A stretch of DNA of 34,139 nt from Anaeromyxobacter oryzisoli (GCF_022690765.1 NZ_JALCZA010000049.1:1-34139); one strand, 5' to 3'; positions 13,884 through 22,808 are shown, numbered from the stretch's first letter. Program-made: numbers and translations. Notes: generated by a model not told the origin, from the sequence alone.

Positions 13884-16016
13884 ATGAACCGGATTTTCGG
13901 CGCGGCCATCGCGCTCGTCTTCGTCGCTGCTTGCAGTCAAGGCAATCAAACCGTCGACACGACTCAGGGAGCGTCGCAGTTGACGGGCTCCGTCGTCGGC
14001 GTCGTCACGTCGCTTCGTACGGGGGCGCCGCTCCCGGGCGTCACCGTCTCGGTCCCGAGCCCGAACGGCGGGATCATCTCCGTGACGACCGACTCCAACG
14101 GTGCGTACGCGCTGCGGGGCCTGGTCCCGGGCGCGTCCTACACGGTGCGGTTCGCCGCCGCCGGGTATGTGCCGCGGTTTGCCGACGCGCCCCAGATCCC
14201 CAACAGCGCCGGTGACTACCCGAGCAACGGCGTCGTCCAGGTCGACCAGGCGATGGCGCAGGCGAACGCGACGCTGAAGGGGCACGTGTACGGCCGCGAC
14301 CTCCTGCCGGCGAGCGGCGTGGAGCTCGTGGCGGATCTGCGGCCCCAGGGCTTCGACCTCGTCGCGACGGCCCGGACGGACGCGCAGGGGGCGTACACCC
14401 TCACCGGGCTCCCCGGCGCCCCGACCGGCCTGCCGGTCGCGGTCGTGGCCCAGCCGTGGGACGCGAATGGGGATGGCGTCGCGGACTACGGCGCGCAGTC
14501 GTACGCCGGCTCGACCTATCCGCAGGTCAGCTCGCTCCTCGACGTCGACCTCCGGCTCGCCGCGGAGGACCTCCTGCTCATCGCCTCGAACGTCGAGACC
14601 GGCACGATCGCGGCGAACACCGCCATCCAGCTCACCTTCAACCAGGTGCTCGACCAGGGCCTCACGTCCGTCACGCTCGACGACACCACCGCGGACCCCA
14701 CCGCGCAGAAGCCCGTCGCGATCGTCGCGACGTTCGACGCGACCGGGACCATCCTCACCGTCGCGCCCGCGCCCACGGGGACGTTGCTCGCGGCGAACCA
14801 CGCCTACTCGCTGAAGGTCGACGCCGTCGCGGCGGTCAACGGGGCGCCGCTCACCGTGTCCCGCTCCGTCACTGCGATCGTCCCGACCAGCGTGCCACCC
14901 GCGGTCGCCGGCCTCGTCGTCGTGACGCCCGAGGCCGCGGACTACGACACGGCCAGCTTCACCCTGACCTGGAACTGGGACCCCTCCGCGAACGCCACCG
15001 GCTACCAGGTGTGGGTGCGTGACACGAGCCGGAACCCGGACTACCTCCTCGTGCAGGAGGTCGGCAGTTCGCCCGCCCCGAGCGCGACCGTGACGCTCCC
15101 CGCCACGTTCGACTATTACAGCGACAGCAAGCAGACGCCGTTCGCCTTCGGCGTGGGGGTGGACTTCGCGGTCGTGGCGGTGAACGCCGCGGGCGCGCTC
15201 TCGCCCACGAGCGTCACCCCCGTCCACCTGACCGACACGGTCGCGCCGGTCGTCCAGACCGCCTTCCAGTCCGGGAACTCCGATAACAGCGCGGGCACGT
15301 CCCCGAAGACCATCACGCTCTCGGTCACGTTCGGCGAGTACATGGACAACTTGGTCGTTCCGACCATCACGCTTCCCGCGAGCGTGACCGCCGGGCCGTT
15401 CGTCTGGAACGCGGACGGGATGAGTGGGAAGTTTTCCATCACGATCCCCGCCTCGACCAACGGAAACGGGAGCTACACCGTCTCCGGCGCGAAGGACTCG
15501 AGCGGCAACGCGATGAAGAGCTATGCCGGTACGCTCGGTCCGGTGCAGCTCGTGTCGAACGGCACCTTCGAGTCCGGGGTCCTGACCCCCTGGACGACTT
15601 CCACCACCGGGAACGCCGTCGCGCCGTCCGTGTCGACGGCGGCAGCGGCGACCGGCAGCTACTCCGCCATGCTCGGCGGCGGCGCGTCCTATACGTACGG
15701 GGACTCGAAGATCACCTCGCCGACGATCGCGCTCCCCTCGGGGTACTCCTCGATCGTGGCGTCGGTCTCCTACCGCCACACTTCGGGCTACTCCGGCGAC
15801 CATACCAGCTGCGCCGTCCAGAACCTGACGACCGGAGGGTCGACCACGATCTTCTCGACGTACTCGAGCACGACCGGGTTCACGACGGCGACGGCGAACG
15901 TCACCGCTTACGCGGGGCAGAACGTCCAGATCGTGTGCAATACCTATCAGTACGGGTATTACTCGACGACTTCGTACGCGTACGTGGACGACATCTCGAT
16001 CGTCGCGACGCCATGA
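13884..16016 (+). CDS. Large multidomain surface lipoprotein with carboxypeptidase-regulatory-like repeats
   Basis: The 710-residue product has a lipobox (VAAC, Cys17, Ser +2), indicating export and lipid anchoring. Apparent domains in order: two carboxypeptidase-regulatory-like beta sandwiches (about 35-110, GVVTSLRTGAPLPGVTVSVP and DSNGAYALRGL; about 130-230, TDAQGAYTLTGLPG); a bacterial Ig-like unit (about 235-330, TIAANTAIQLTFNQVLD); a fibronectin-III-like unit (about 340-450, LTWNWDPSANATGYQVW); a second Ig-like unit; and a C-terminal jelly-roll-like region (from VSNGTFESG) that resembles carbohydrate-binding modules. Of the adjacent ATGs at 13881 and 13884, the second has the better spacing from GGAGG (13874-13878). 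Base composition around it is a little less GC-rich than neighbours. It overlaps the next gene as ATGA. A role in adhesion or matrix binding is inferred. Confidence 0.8.
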   Translation: MNRIFGAAIALVFVAACSQGNQTVDTTQGASQLTGSVVGVVTSLRTGAPLPGVTVSVPSPNGGIISVTTDSNGAYALRGLVPGASYTVRFAAAGYVPRFADAPQIPNSAGDYPSNGVVQVDQAMAQANATLKGHVYGRDLLPASGVELVADLRPQGFDLVATARTDAQGAYTLTGLPGAPTGLPVAVVAQPWDANGDGVADYGAQSYAGSTYPQVSSLLDVDLRLAAEDLLLIASNVETGTIAANTAIQLTFNQVLDQGLTSVTLDDTTADPTAQKPVAIVATFDATGTILTVAPAPTGTLLAANHAYSLKVDAVAAVNGAPLTVSRSVTAIVPTSVPPAVAGLVVVTPEAADYDTASFTLTWNWDPSANATGYQVWVRDTSRNPDYLLVQEVGSSPAPSATVTLPATFDYYSDSKQTPFAFGVGVDFAVVAVNAAGALSPTSVTPVHLTDTVAPVVQTAFQSGNSDNSAGTSPKTITLSVTFGEYMDNLVVPTITLPASVTAGPFVWNADGMSGKFSITIPASTNGNGSYTVSGAKDSSGNAMKSYAGTLGPVQLVSNGTFESGVLTPWTTSTTGNAVAPSVSTAAAATGSYSAMLGGGASYTYGDSKITSPTIALPSGYSSIVASVSYRHTSGYSGDHTSCAVQNLTTGGSTTIFSTYSSTTGFTTATANVTAYAGQNVQIVCNTYQYGYYSTTSYAYVDDISIVATP

Positions 16017-16987
16017 ACCGCGCCAGCACGATGGGGATCGCAGTCCTCGTCGCGCTCGCCCTCGCCCCGGCGGCCGTCGCCGCCGGGGCAGGGGCGCCGA
16101 AGCCGCGCGTCGCGGTGATGGCCGCCCCTGGGGGCGCCTCCGCACCGTCCACCGCCGCCGCGCGGTCCGCGGCGGCGGCGGCGCAGCAGGCCGGCGCGGA
16201 CGCGATGTCGCCGGACGAGGTGGGGCGGATCGTGGGCAGCACCGCCTCGGCCGCGGCCTGCGCGACCGACGCGGGCTGCGTCGTCGCGACCTGCGCGGCT
16301 GCCCGCGCCGACTACCTCCTCGTGACGAGCGTCACCGACGCCGGGGCGGGCTGGCGCGTCGAGGTGCGCCTGCGCGACGGCAAGCGTGGCTCGCTGCGCG
16401 GCCAGGGCATGGAGACGGTCGCGCGCGACGAGCGGTTGGCGCGCGATGCGACGGCGCGGCTCGCGCAGCGGCTCGTCGGGTCCATCCTCGTCCTCAGCGG
16501 CGAGCTCCCCCCGCCGGTCATGCCCTCGCGCCCGGTCGCCCCGCCCGCCGCGACGGCGGCGAGGGCCGCGATCCCCAGCGCGCCGCCGAGCCTCTCGGCG
16601 CGTCCGCCGGCGCCGGCGCGCACCTCCGCGGTTCCGCCCGTCGAGGCGGGTAACCGCGGGGAGCCCACCGCAGCGTCGAGCCGACACGTGGTCGGCAACA
16701 TCCTCCTGGGGAGCGGAGCAGCCCTGATCGTCGGCGCCGCCGCGAGCGGCACCCTCGCCTGGGCCGCCTCGAACGACGCCAACGCGGCGCTCGCCCGGGG
16801 CGATCTCGGGCGAGCCGCGACCTCTCGTAGCTCCTCGAACGCGCTCGCGTGGTCCGGCGTCGCGCTCGGCGGTGCGGGCGCGGTCGCCCTCGCGGCCGGG
16901 GCGTGGCTACACCTGGGCGACTCGACGCGGGTCTCGGTCGGGCTCGAGCCGGGCATGGCCGGCGCGCGCGTCGCGCTCGCGTTCTGA
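16013..16987 (+). CDS. Exported TolB-N-like protein with C-terminal membrane hairpin
   Basis: The 324-residue product has a signal peptide (MGIAVLVALALAPAAVAAGAG). A TolB-N/GNA1162-like domain follows: RVAVMAAPGG, AAAQQAGADAMSPDEVGRIVG, then CATDAGCVVATCAAARADYLLVTSV and WRVEVRLRDGK. A Pro/Ala linker (about 170-220) leads to two hydrophobic segments near the C-terminus (GNILLGSGAALIVGAAASG and LAWSGVALGGAGAVALAAGAW) separated by a short helix. Similar architectures are common in myxobacterial hypothetical proteins. Its ATG overlaps the stop of the lipoprotein gene, so the two are coupled and may act together at the cell surface. Domain assignment is by pattern, not by search. A strong terminator ends the unit. 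Confidence 0.65.
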   Translation: MNRASTMGIAVLVALALAPAAVAAGAGAPKPRVAVMAAPGGASAPSTAAARSAAAAAQQAGADAMSPDEVGRIVGSTASAAACATDAGCVVATCAAARADYLLVTSVTDAGAGWRVEVRLRDGKRGSLRGQGMETVARDERLARDATARLAQRLVGSILVLSGELPPPVMPSRPVAPPAATAARAAIPSAPPSLSARPPAPARTSAVPPVEAGNRGEPTAASSRHVVGNILLGSGAALIVGAAASGTLAWAASNDANAALARGDLGRAATSRSSSNALAWSGVALGGAGAVALAAGAWLHLGDSTRVSVGLEPGMAGARVALAF

Positions 16988-16992
16988 TCGAG

Positions 16993-17028
16993 GTGGAGCC
17001 CGGCGCTCACCGAGGCGCCGGGCTCCAC
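16993..17028. terminator. Perfect 14-bp terminator hairpin
   Basis: GTGGAGCCCGGCGC (16993-17006) and GCGCCGGGCTCCAC (17015-17028) are exact reverse complements around an 8-base loop. It begins six bases after the stop at 16987 and ends 26 bases before the convergent MBL gene stop, so it can end transcripts from both sides. Confidence 0.85.
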
Positions 17029-17053
17029 AATTCAGGAGAAGCCGCGCAGCGGT

Positions 17054-17827
17054 TCATCGCGTCGAGGTCCCCCCGGCGCCGCGCTCCGGGGCCGGCGCGT
17101 CCTCGCCGAGCACGCGCCCGAGCGCCCGCAGCAACCCCGCGCCGTCGCCCTCCCAGGCGCTGCCGTGCATGCAGGCGAGCGTGGTGGGAGCGCACGAGGC
17201 GAGCCGCTCGAGGAGCGCGGCAGCGCGCGAGGTGTGCGAGAAGTAGTCGAGCCTCGCCCGCATGGCCTCGCTCGGCCCGAGGAGGTCGCCGCTCGTGAGG
17301 GGTGGCAAGTCGGCGCCGGCCTGGGTGAAGAGATCGCCGCACAGGAGCGTCCGGGTGCGCTCCTCCATGAGGTAGCCGCACTCCCAGCCGTGCGGCAGGT
17401 GCGGGGTGTCGAACCACCGCACCGCGTGGCGCCCGAGCGAGAGGAGCTCGCCGTCGGCGAGGGCGCGCGGAGGCCGATCCCATGCGTCGGCGTTGATGAG
17501 CGCGTTGATCCGCCCGCAGACCGGCGCCGCGTCCGGAGCGGCGCCGAGCAGCAGGTTGGCCGAGCCGCACTCGTCGGACTCGAAGTGCGAGACGGCGAGG
17601 TGGCGGAGGCGCGCGACGGGCAGGACCGTCTCCACGGCCTCGCAAACCTGCGGGAAGAGCCGGCGCAGGCCGGTGTGGAACAGCAGCGGCTCGTCATCGG
17701 CCACGAGGTACTGGTTGAACGAGAAGCCACCCGGGATGACGCTCGGCGGGACGGGCGTGCTGATCCGGTAGATGCCGTCGGCCACCTCGTCGATGCGGGT
17801 TCCGGTCTGCGGGTTCGTCGTGGGCAT
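17054..17827 (-). CDS. MBL-fold protein of the oxygen-binding diiron (ODP) type
   Basis: The 257-residue product has the metallo-beta-lactamase fold with diiron-type ligands as in flavodiiron proteins: HFESDE (H-x-E-x-D), a second His in DTPHLPHGW, Asp in LLCGDLFTQ, and a distal His in ACMHGSAWEGDG. There is no flavodoxin domain, so it is a stand-alone core domain. Such proteins bind O2 or reduce O2/NO when paired with an electron donor, or act as oxygen sensors. The residue after H-x-E-x-D is Glu instead of the His usual in flavodiiron enzymes. ATG 17827 follows GAGGAG at good spacing; the open frame further upstream has no homologous look. It has no signal peptide, so it is cytoplasmic. It is divergent from a small membrane protein gene. 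Confidence 0.8.
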   Translation of the reverse strand: MPTTNPQTGTRIDEVADGIYRISTPVPPSVIPGGFSFNQYLVADDEPLLFHTGLRRLFPQVCEAVETVLPVARLRHLAVSHFESDECGSANLLLGAAPDAAPVCGRINALINADAWDRPPRALADGELLSLGRHAVRWFDTPHLPHGWECGYLMEERTRTLLCGDLFTQAGADLPPLTSGDLLGPSEAMRARLDYFSHTSRAAALLERLASCAPTTLACMHGSAWEGDGAGLLRALGRVLGEDAPAPERGAGGTSTR

Positions 17828-18132
17828 GGGCGCTCCTCGGAGGCACGTTCGCATCCAGCACCGGGATCCTGGGGCCGGCCGGGGCGTCCTGCATCGCGCG
17901 AGGGAGCGCGCGGGCGCCGGCCTCCTCGATCGGGCCGCCTGGCGTCGACCAATCGTCCCCGAGGCGCGGGGCGCTTCTTCCATGCGAAAAGGCGAGCGCG
18001 GCCGGTCCGGTGCCGCGTGCGCAATGGTTGGGGAGCGCCGTCTCGCCGGAGCTCACCGGCGTGCGACGCGTGAGTCCCCACGCCCCGCCTCACGCCGAGG
18101 CGGGAGGGGGCAGGGAAGGCGGGCGGAACGCC
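17828..18132. other. Divergent region with two hairpins
   Basis: These 305 bases separate the MBL gene and the 18133 gene. CGCCGG-agctca-CCGGCG (18044-18061) and CCCGCCTC-acgcc-GAGGCGGG (18084-18104) are perfect stems. The second ends 28 bases before ATG 18133 and would be in that gene's leader. No promoter pair is clear. Confidence 0.45.
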
Positions 18133-18342
18133 ATGAAGGCGAGGACGCTGACGGCGCCGGAGATCGGGCTGATCGCCGGCACACGAGTCGCGCTCGGCGT
18201 CGGGATCGGGCTCCTCATCGCGGGGAGGCTCGGAGAGTGCGCGCGAAGAGGCGCGGGCTGGGCGCTCCTGTCGATCGGAGGGCTCAGCACGATCCCCATC
18301 GTGATGCACGTGCGCGGGAAGCCCGAGGCCGCCCACCTGTAG
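18133..18342 (+). CDS. Small two-helix membrane protein, unknown function
   Basis: The 69-residue product has a short charged N-terminus, then two hydrophobic segments (PEIGLIAGTRVALGVGIGLL and GWALLSIGGLSTIPIVMHV) joined by a basic loop (GRLGECARRGA). That topology suggests a small inner-membrane protein. The pattern GTRVALG-x-G-x-GLL resembles hypothetical proteins often seen in deltaproteobacteria, but I cannot assign a function. The longer open frame from 18010 has unbiased codons before this ATG, so 18133 is chosen. It precedes the exporter genes by 160 bases on the same strand. Confidence 0.6.
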   Translation: MKARTLTAPEIGLIAGTRVALGVGIGLLIAGRLGECARRGAGWALLSIGGLSTIPIVMHVRGKPEAAHL

Positions 18343-18502
18343 TCGAGCGTGCCCTCGCCGCCCGCTGGCGCGCACGGCCGCCCGTGTACCCGGCGCCTCC
18401 CCCCGGCAGGTTCCCGCGGGCGCCGCGCTACAAGTGGCGCGTGGACCGGAGGGCTCCGGCCGGTCCAACGTGTGGCGGTTCCCCGAGATCGTGGGCAGCG
18501 CG

Positions 18503-19699
18503 ATGGCGACCGGTCGCGAGATCCCGCTGCAGCCCGCGCCCGTCCCCGGCTCGGAGCGCGAGGCGCTCCCCGGCCCGAGCCCGCCCGGCCCGCGCCGCGG
18601 TCGGACCTGGGTCCTCGCCGGCGCCGCCGTGCTCGCGGTGGTGGCCGCGGCGGTGATCGTCCAGCGGCGGCTCGCGCGCGCGTCCGCCGTCCCCGACGGC
18701 CTCATCCAGGTGAACGGCCGCATCGAGGGCGACCCTGTCATCATCTCCGGCAAGCTGCCTGGGCGCATCGCCGTGCTCGCGGCGCGCGAGGGCGACGCGG
18801 TCCGGGCGGGCCAGCTCCTCGTCCGGCTCGAGGACGACACGGCGCGCGCCCGCCTCGACGAGACCCGCGCCGCGGAGCAGGCCGCCTGGGCGCGGGTCGC
18901 CGCCGCGACCGCCGAGCTCGAGGTGCTGCGCCGGAGCGCCCCCATCTCCACCGACGCGGCGGAGGCGTCGCTCGCGGCGGCGCGGTCCAGCCTCGAGAAG
19001 GCGCGCGCCAGCGCGGAGCAGGCCGCGCGCGAGCGCGAGCGGGCGCGCCGGCTCCGCGAGGGCGGCGCGATGGACCCGCAGGCGTCGGAGCGCCTCGAGG
19101 TCGCGGCGCGCGTCGCCCATCGCGAGGAGCAGCGCACCCGCGCCGAGGCCGCTCGCGCGGCCCGCCAGCTCGCCGACGCGCGGCTCGGCCCGACCCGCGT
19201 CCGCGCGCAGGAGGAGCAGGTGCGGGTGCTCGAGGCGGTCGCGCGCCAGGCGGCCGCGCAGCTCGCGCAGGCGCAGGTCGCCCTCGACGATCTCGCGATC
19301 GTCAGCCCCGCCTCCGGCACGGTCACCACGCGCTACGTCGAGGCGGGCGAGGTCGTCGCGGCGGGCGCGCCCCTGCTCGAGGTGGTCGATCTCGACCGGC
19401 TGTACTTGAAGTGCTTCGTCCCCGAGAAGGACATCGGACGCGTGCGCCTCGGGATCCCGGCGCGCGTCTTCACGGACGCGTTCCCGGACGCCCCGTACCC
19501 GGCCGAGGTGCGCTTCATCGCCTCGCGCGCCGAGTTCACGCCGAAGGAGGTGCAGACGCCGGACGAGCGGGCGCGCCTGGTCTACGCGGTGAAGCTGTAT
19601 CTCGTCCGGAACCCTCGGCACGAGCTCACGCCCGGCCTGTCCGCGGACGCCCTCATCCGCTGGAAGGAAGGTGTCCCGTGGGGGAAGCCGCGCTGGTGA
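18503..19699 (+). CDS. HlyD-family membrane fusion protein (YbhG-like)
   Basis: The 398-residue product has a Pro-rich cytoplasmic N-terminus, one membrane segment (TWVLAGAAVLAVVAAAVIV), a split biotinyl-lipoyl domain (NGRIEGDPVIISGKLPGRIAVL... and IVSPASGTVTTRYVEAGEVV), a long Ala/Glu/Arg-rich coiled-coil hairpin between them, and a beta-barrel domain (LKCFVPEKDIGRVRLG). It would link the inner-membrane exporter to the periplasm or outer membrane. The first ATG in the conserved part is 18503, but no good SD precedes it; GTGs at 18434, 18470 and 18491 are alternatives. It overlaps the ATPase gene by 22 bases. The order of membrane fusion protein, double ATPase and two permeases matches E. coli ybhGFSR. 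Confidence 0.87.
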   Translation: MATGREIPLQPAPVPGSEREALPGPSPPGPRRGRTWVLAGAAVLAVVAAAVIVQRRLARASAVPDGLIQVNGRIEGDPVIISGKLPGRIAVLAAREGDAVRAGQLLVRLEDDTARARLDETRAAEQAAWARVAAATAELEVLRRSAPISTDAAEASLAAARSSLEKARASAEQAARERERARRLREGGAMDPQASERLEVAARVAHREEQRTRAEAARAARQLADARLGPTRVRAQEEQVRVLEAVARQAAAQLAQAQVALDDLAIVSPASGTVTTRYVEAGEVVAAGAPLLEVVDLDRLYLKCFVPEKDIGRVRLGIPARVFTDAFPDAPYPAEVRFIASRAEFTPKEVQTPDERARLVYAVKLYLVRNPRHELTPGLSADALIRWKEGVPWGKPRW

Positions 19700-21651
19700 G
19701 CGGGCCGCCCGTGGTCCGGGCGGCGGGGATGTGGAAGCGGTACCGCGGGCGCCCCGCCGTGCGCGGGGTGGACCTCCGCGTCGAGCGCGGGGAGCTGCAC
19801 GGGCTCATCGGCGCCGACGGGGCCGGCAAGAGCAGCCTCCTCGAAGCGATCGCGGGCGTCCTCTCCTTCGAGGGGGGCGTGCTCGAGGTCCTCGGGGTCC
19901 GCATCGACTCGGAGGCGAGCGCCGAGCGCGTGAAGGGGCGCATCGGGTTCATGCCCCAGGGGCTCGGGCTGAACCTGTACCCGGAGCTGTCCGTCGAGGA
20001 GAACGTGGACTTCTTCGCGCGCCTGCGGCTCGTCCCCGCCGCCGCGCTCGCGGCGCGCAAGGAGCGCCTCCTCGCGATGACGCGGCTCGCGCCGTTCCGC
20101 CGCCGGCCGATGAAGCACCTCTCCGGCGGCATGAAGCAGAAGCTCGGCCTGATCTGCACGCTCGTGCACGAGCCCGAGCTGCTGGTGCTGGACGAGCCGA
20201 CGACCGGCGTGGATCCGGTCTCGCGCCGCGACTTCTGGGCGATCCTCTCCGAGCTCCTCCGGTCCGGCGGGCTCACGGCGCTGATCTCGACCGCCTACCT
20301 GGACGAGGCGAGCCGGTTCCACCGCGTCTCGCTCCTCCACGAGGGCCGCTGCGTCGCCAGCGGCGATCCCACCGAGGTGCGCCGGCTCGTCCCCGGCGCC
20401 GCGGTGTCGGTCGAGGCGGAGCCGCAGGCGGACGCCTTCGCGGCGCTGAAGGCGGCGTTCCCGCAGGTCGAGGCGCTCGGGGGCACGCTGCGGGTGTTCG
20501 TGGAGGCGGCGACGCCCGAGGAGGCGACGGCCCGGGTGCGGTCCGCACTGGCGCGGACGCCGCCGCGCCGGGTCGCGGCCGACGAGCCCGATCTCGAGGA
20601 CGCGTTCGTCGCCCTCCTCCGGCGCGAGGGGGCGCGCGTCGAGGCGGGCCCGCCGGTGGCCGTCGGCGCGCCGGCGGCGCCGGGCGGCGGCGACGCGATC
20701 GAGGCGGACGGGCTGACGCGCGACTTCGGCGCGTTCCGCGCCGTGGACCAGGTCACCTTCCGCGTCCGACCCGGGGAGATCTTCGGCCTGCTCGGCGCGA
20801 ACGGCGCCGGGAAGACCACGGTCATCAAGATGCTGACCGGCCTCCTGCGGCCGAGCGCCGGGCGCGGCCGCGTCGCGGGCGTGGACATGGCGCGCTCCGA
20901 TCGCGCCGTGAAGCGCCGCATCGGCTACATGTCCCAGGCGTTCTCGCTCTACACCGATCTCACCGTCGCCGAGAACGTCTCGCTGTACGCCGGGATCTAC
21001 GGCCTCGGGCGCGCGGCGGCGCGCGAGCGCGCCGACGCGCTCCTGGCGATGGCGGGGCTCGCGCGCCACCGCGACGCCCGGACCGCGAGCCTGCCGATGG
21101 GCATGCGCCAGCGGCTCGCCCTCGGCTGTGCGCTCGTCCACCGGCCGGAGGTGGTGTTCCTCGACGAGCCCACCTCCGGCGTCGATCCGCTGGGCCGGCG
21201 CCGCTTCTGGGACATCCTCTTCGAGCTGGCGCGGCGGGAGCGCGTCGCGGTGCTCGTCACGACCCACTCGATGACGGAGGCGGAGCGCTGCGACCGGCTC
21301 GCGCTCATGTTCGCGGGCCGGATCGTCAGCGACGCCCCGCCGGCGGTGCTCAAGCGCGACGTGGAGCGAGACGCGGGGCGCCTCCTCGAGGTGGTCGCCG
21401 ACGACCCGGCCGGCGCGGTCGAGCGGCTCCGCCGCGACGGGCTCGGGGACCCGGTGCTCTTCGGCCGCCGCATCCACGTCCTGTCGCCGGAGCCCGAGCG
21501 CGACGCGTCCCGGATCCGCAAGAGCCTCGCCGCGGCCGGGATCGCCTGCCGCGGGATCGAGCCGGTGCCGCTCTCGATGGAGGACGTCTTCATCTACCGG
21601 GTCCGCGCCCTCGAGGAGCGCGAGGCCTGGCGCGCCGGGGGGCGCTCGTGA
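19678..21651 (+). CDS. Fused double ABC ATPase (YbhF-like)
   Basis: The 657-residue product carries two nucleotide-binding domains. NBD1 has Walker A GADGAGKSS, signature LSGGMKQKLG, Walker B LLVLDEPTTGVD, and the H-loop position reads STAYLDEA, lacking the His. NBD2 has Walker A GANGAGKTT, Walker B VVFLDEPTSGVD, and TTHSMTEA with the His, but its signature is the divergent LPMGMRQRLALG. Only the composite site made from NBD2 Walker A and NBD1 signature is canonical, a known asymmetry in the YbhF/RbbA-like class. GTG 19678 is preceded by AAGGAAGG; the open frame upstream is antisense-type noise. It is coupled to both neighbours. It powers the two ABC-2 permeases; the substrate is unknown (drugs, cations or lipids are candidates). 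Confidence 0.9.
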   Translation: MGEAALVSGPPVVRAAGMWKRYRGRPAVRGVDLRVERGELHGLIGADGAGKSSLLEAIAGVLSFEGGVLEVLGVRIDSEASAERVKGRIGFMPQGLGLNLYPELSVEENVDFFARLRLVPAAALAARKERLLAMTRLAPFRRRPMKHLSGGMKQKLGLICTLVHEPELLVLDEPTTGVDPVSRRDFWAILSELLRSGGLTALISTAYLDEASRFHRVSLLHEGRCVASGDPTEVRRLVPGAAVSVEAEPQADAFAALKAAFPQVEALGGTLRVFVEAATPEEATARVRSALARTPPRRVAADEPDLEDAFVALLRREGARVEAGPPVAVGAPAAPGGGDAIEADGLTRDFGAFRAVDQVTFRVRPGEIFGLLGANGAGKTTVIKMLTGLLRPSAGRGRVAGVDMARSDRAVKRRIGYMSQAFSLYTDLTVAENVSLYAGIYGLGRAAARERADALLAMAGLARHRDARTASLPMGMRQRLALGCALVHRPEVVFLDEPTSGVDPLGRRRFWDILFELARRERVAVLVTTHSMTEAERCDRLALMFAGRIVSDAPPAVLKRDVERDAGRLLEVVADDPAGAVERLRRDGLGDPVLFGRRIHVLSPEPERDASRIRKSLAAAGIACRGIEPVPLSMEDVFIYRVRALEEREAWRAGGRS

Positions 21652-22808
21652 ACCTCGTGCGCGTCGCGGCCCTGGCCCGGAAGGAGTGGCGCGAGATCGT
21701 CCGCGACCGGAAGCTGTTCGGCCTGGCGTTCGTGCTCCCGGCGATGCTCATGCTCGTCTTCGCCTACGGCAGCGGGCAGTCGCTGGAGCACGTGCCGCTC
21801 GCGGTGGTGGACCACGACCGCACCGACACGAGCCGGCGCTTCGCCGAGCGGTTCGGGAACACCGTGTACTTCGATCTCGCGGGGTACGTGGACTCCGAGC
21901 GCGAGGCCGCGGCGCGGCTCGCCCGCGGCGACGTGCGCGTGGTCGTGGTGGTGCCCGAGGAGTTCGAGCGGCGCCTGGTCGCCGGGCGATCCGCCGCGAT
22001 CCAGACCTGGATCGACGGCAGCTTCAGCAACAGCACGCCGCCGCGGACGCTCCAGGGCTATGTCGAGGCCATCACGGCGGCGGCGACGGCGGAGCTGCAG
22101 GCGGGCGCCGTCGCGCGGCGGCTCGGGGTGTCGGTCGAGCGCGCGCTGACGCTGCTGAACCCGATCCGGGTCGAGGTCCGGTACCTCTACAACCCGCAGC
22201 TCCGCACCGTCTGGTCGGTCGGCCCCTCGATGCTGATGTTCATCCTGATGTTCGTCGCGCCGCTGCTGATGGCGCTCGGGGTGGTGCGCGAGAAGGAGAG
22301 CGGGTCGATCCTGAACGTCCACTCCTCGACCGTCACGCGGGCGGAGTTCCTGGTCGGGAAGCTCCTGCCCAACGTCGCCATCGGCTGCGCCAACACGGTC
22401 CTGCTCTGGCTCCTCGCCGTCGGCTGGTTCGGCGCGCCGTTCCACGGGAGCCTCCTCCTCTTCGCGGCCGCCTCGCTCCTCTACGTCATCGCCACGCCCG
22501 GGATCGGGCTGGTCATCTCGCTGCTGGTGGACTCCCAGACGACCGCGATGATCATCTCGGTCGTCGTCGCGACCCTCGTCGGCTCGCAGTACTCCGGGAT
22601 GTACATCCCCGTCGAGTCGCTCTCGGGCCCGGGCTGGCTCATCGCGCACGTCTTCCCCGCGATGTACTTCAACGACCTCGTCCAGGGCGTCTTCCTGAAG
22701 GGCATGGGGGCCGCCGAGCTGTGGCGCGAGCTCTGCGCGCTGGCGCTCTTCGCGGCGGCCTTCCCCGGGCTCGCCTGGCTCCTCTTCCACAAGCGGAGGC
22801 GCGCGTGA
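21648..22808 (+). CDS. ABC-2 type permease (YbhS-like)
   Basis: The 386-residue product starts with a cytoplasmic helix (VAALARKEWREIVRDRKLF), one membrane segment (FGLAFVLPAMLMLVFAYG), a periplasmic domain of about 140 residues, and five C-terminal membrane segments with the ABC-2 hallmark VVREKESGSILNVHSSTVTRAEFLVGK between the first two. The GTG start overlaps the ATPase stop (GTGA). Together with the next gene it forms a heterodimeric export channel. SMLMFILMFVAPLLMALG and FPAMYFNDLVQGVFLKG fit the YbhS/YhhJ class. Confidence 0.9.
   Translation: MNLVRVAALARKEWREIVRDRKLFGLAFVLPAMLMLVFAYGSGQSLEHVPLAVVDHDRTDTSRRFAERFGNTVYFDLAGYVDSEREAAARLARGDVRVVVVVPEEFERRLVAGRSAAIQTWIDGSFSNSTPPRTLQGYVEAITAAATAELQAGAVARRLGVSVERALTLLNPIRVEVRYLYNPQLRTVWSVGPSMLMFILMFVAPLLMALGVVREKESGSILNVHSSTVTRAEFLVGKLLPNVAIGCANTVLLWLLAVGWFGAPFHGSLLLFAAASLLYVIATPGIGLVISLLVDSQTTAMIISVVVATLVGSQYSGMYIPVESLSGPGWLIAHVFPAMYFNDLVQGVFLKGMGAAELWRELCALALFAAAFPGLAWLLFHKRRRA

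Noticed and set aside
18349-19677. N-terminal extension of the double ATPase gene to 18349 (1100 codons)
   Set aside because: This part is out of frame with, and fully overlaps, the HlyD-family gene, which has the correct coding bias and domains. GTG 19678 has a good ribosome-binding site and fits the family N-terminus.
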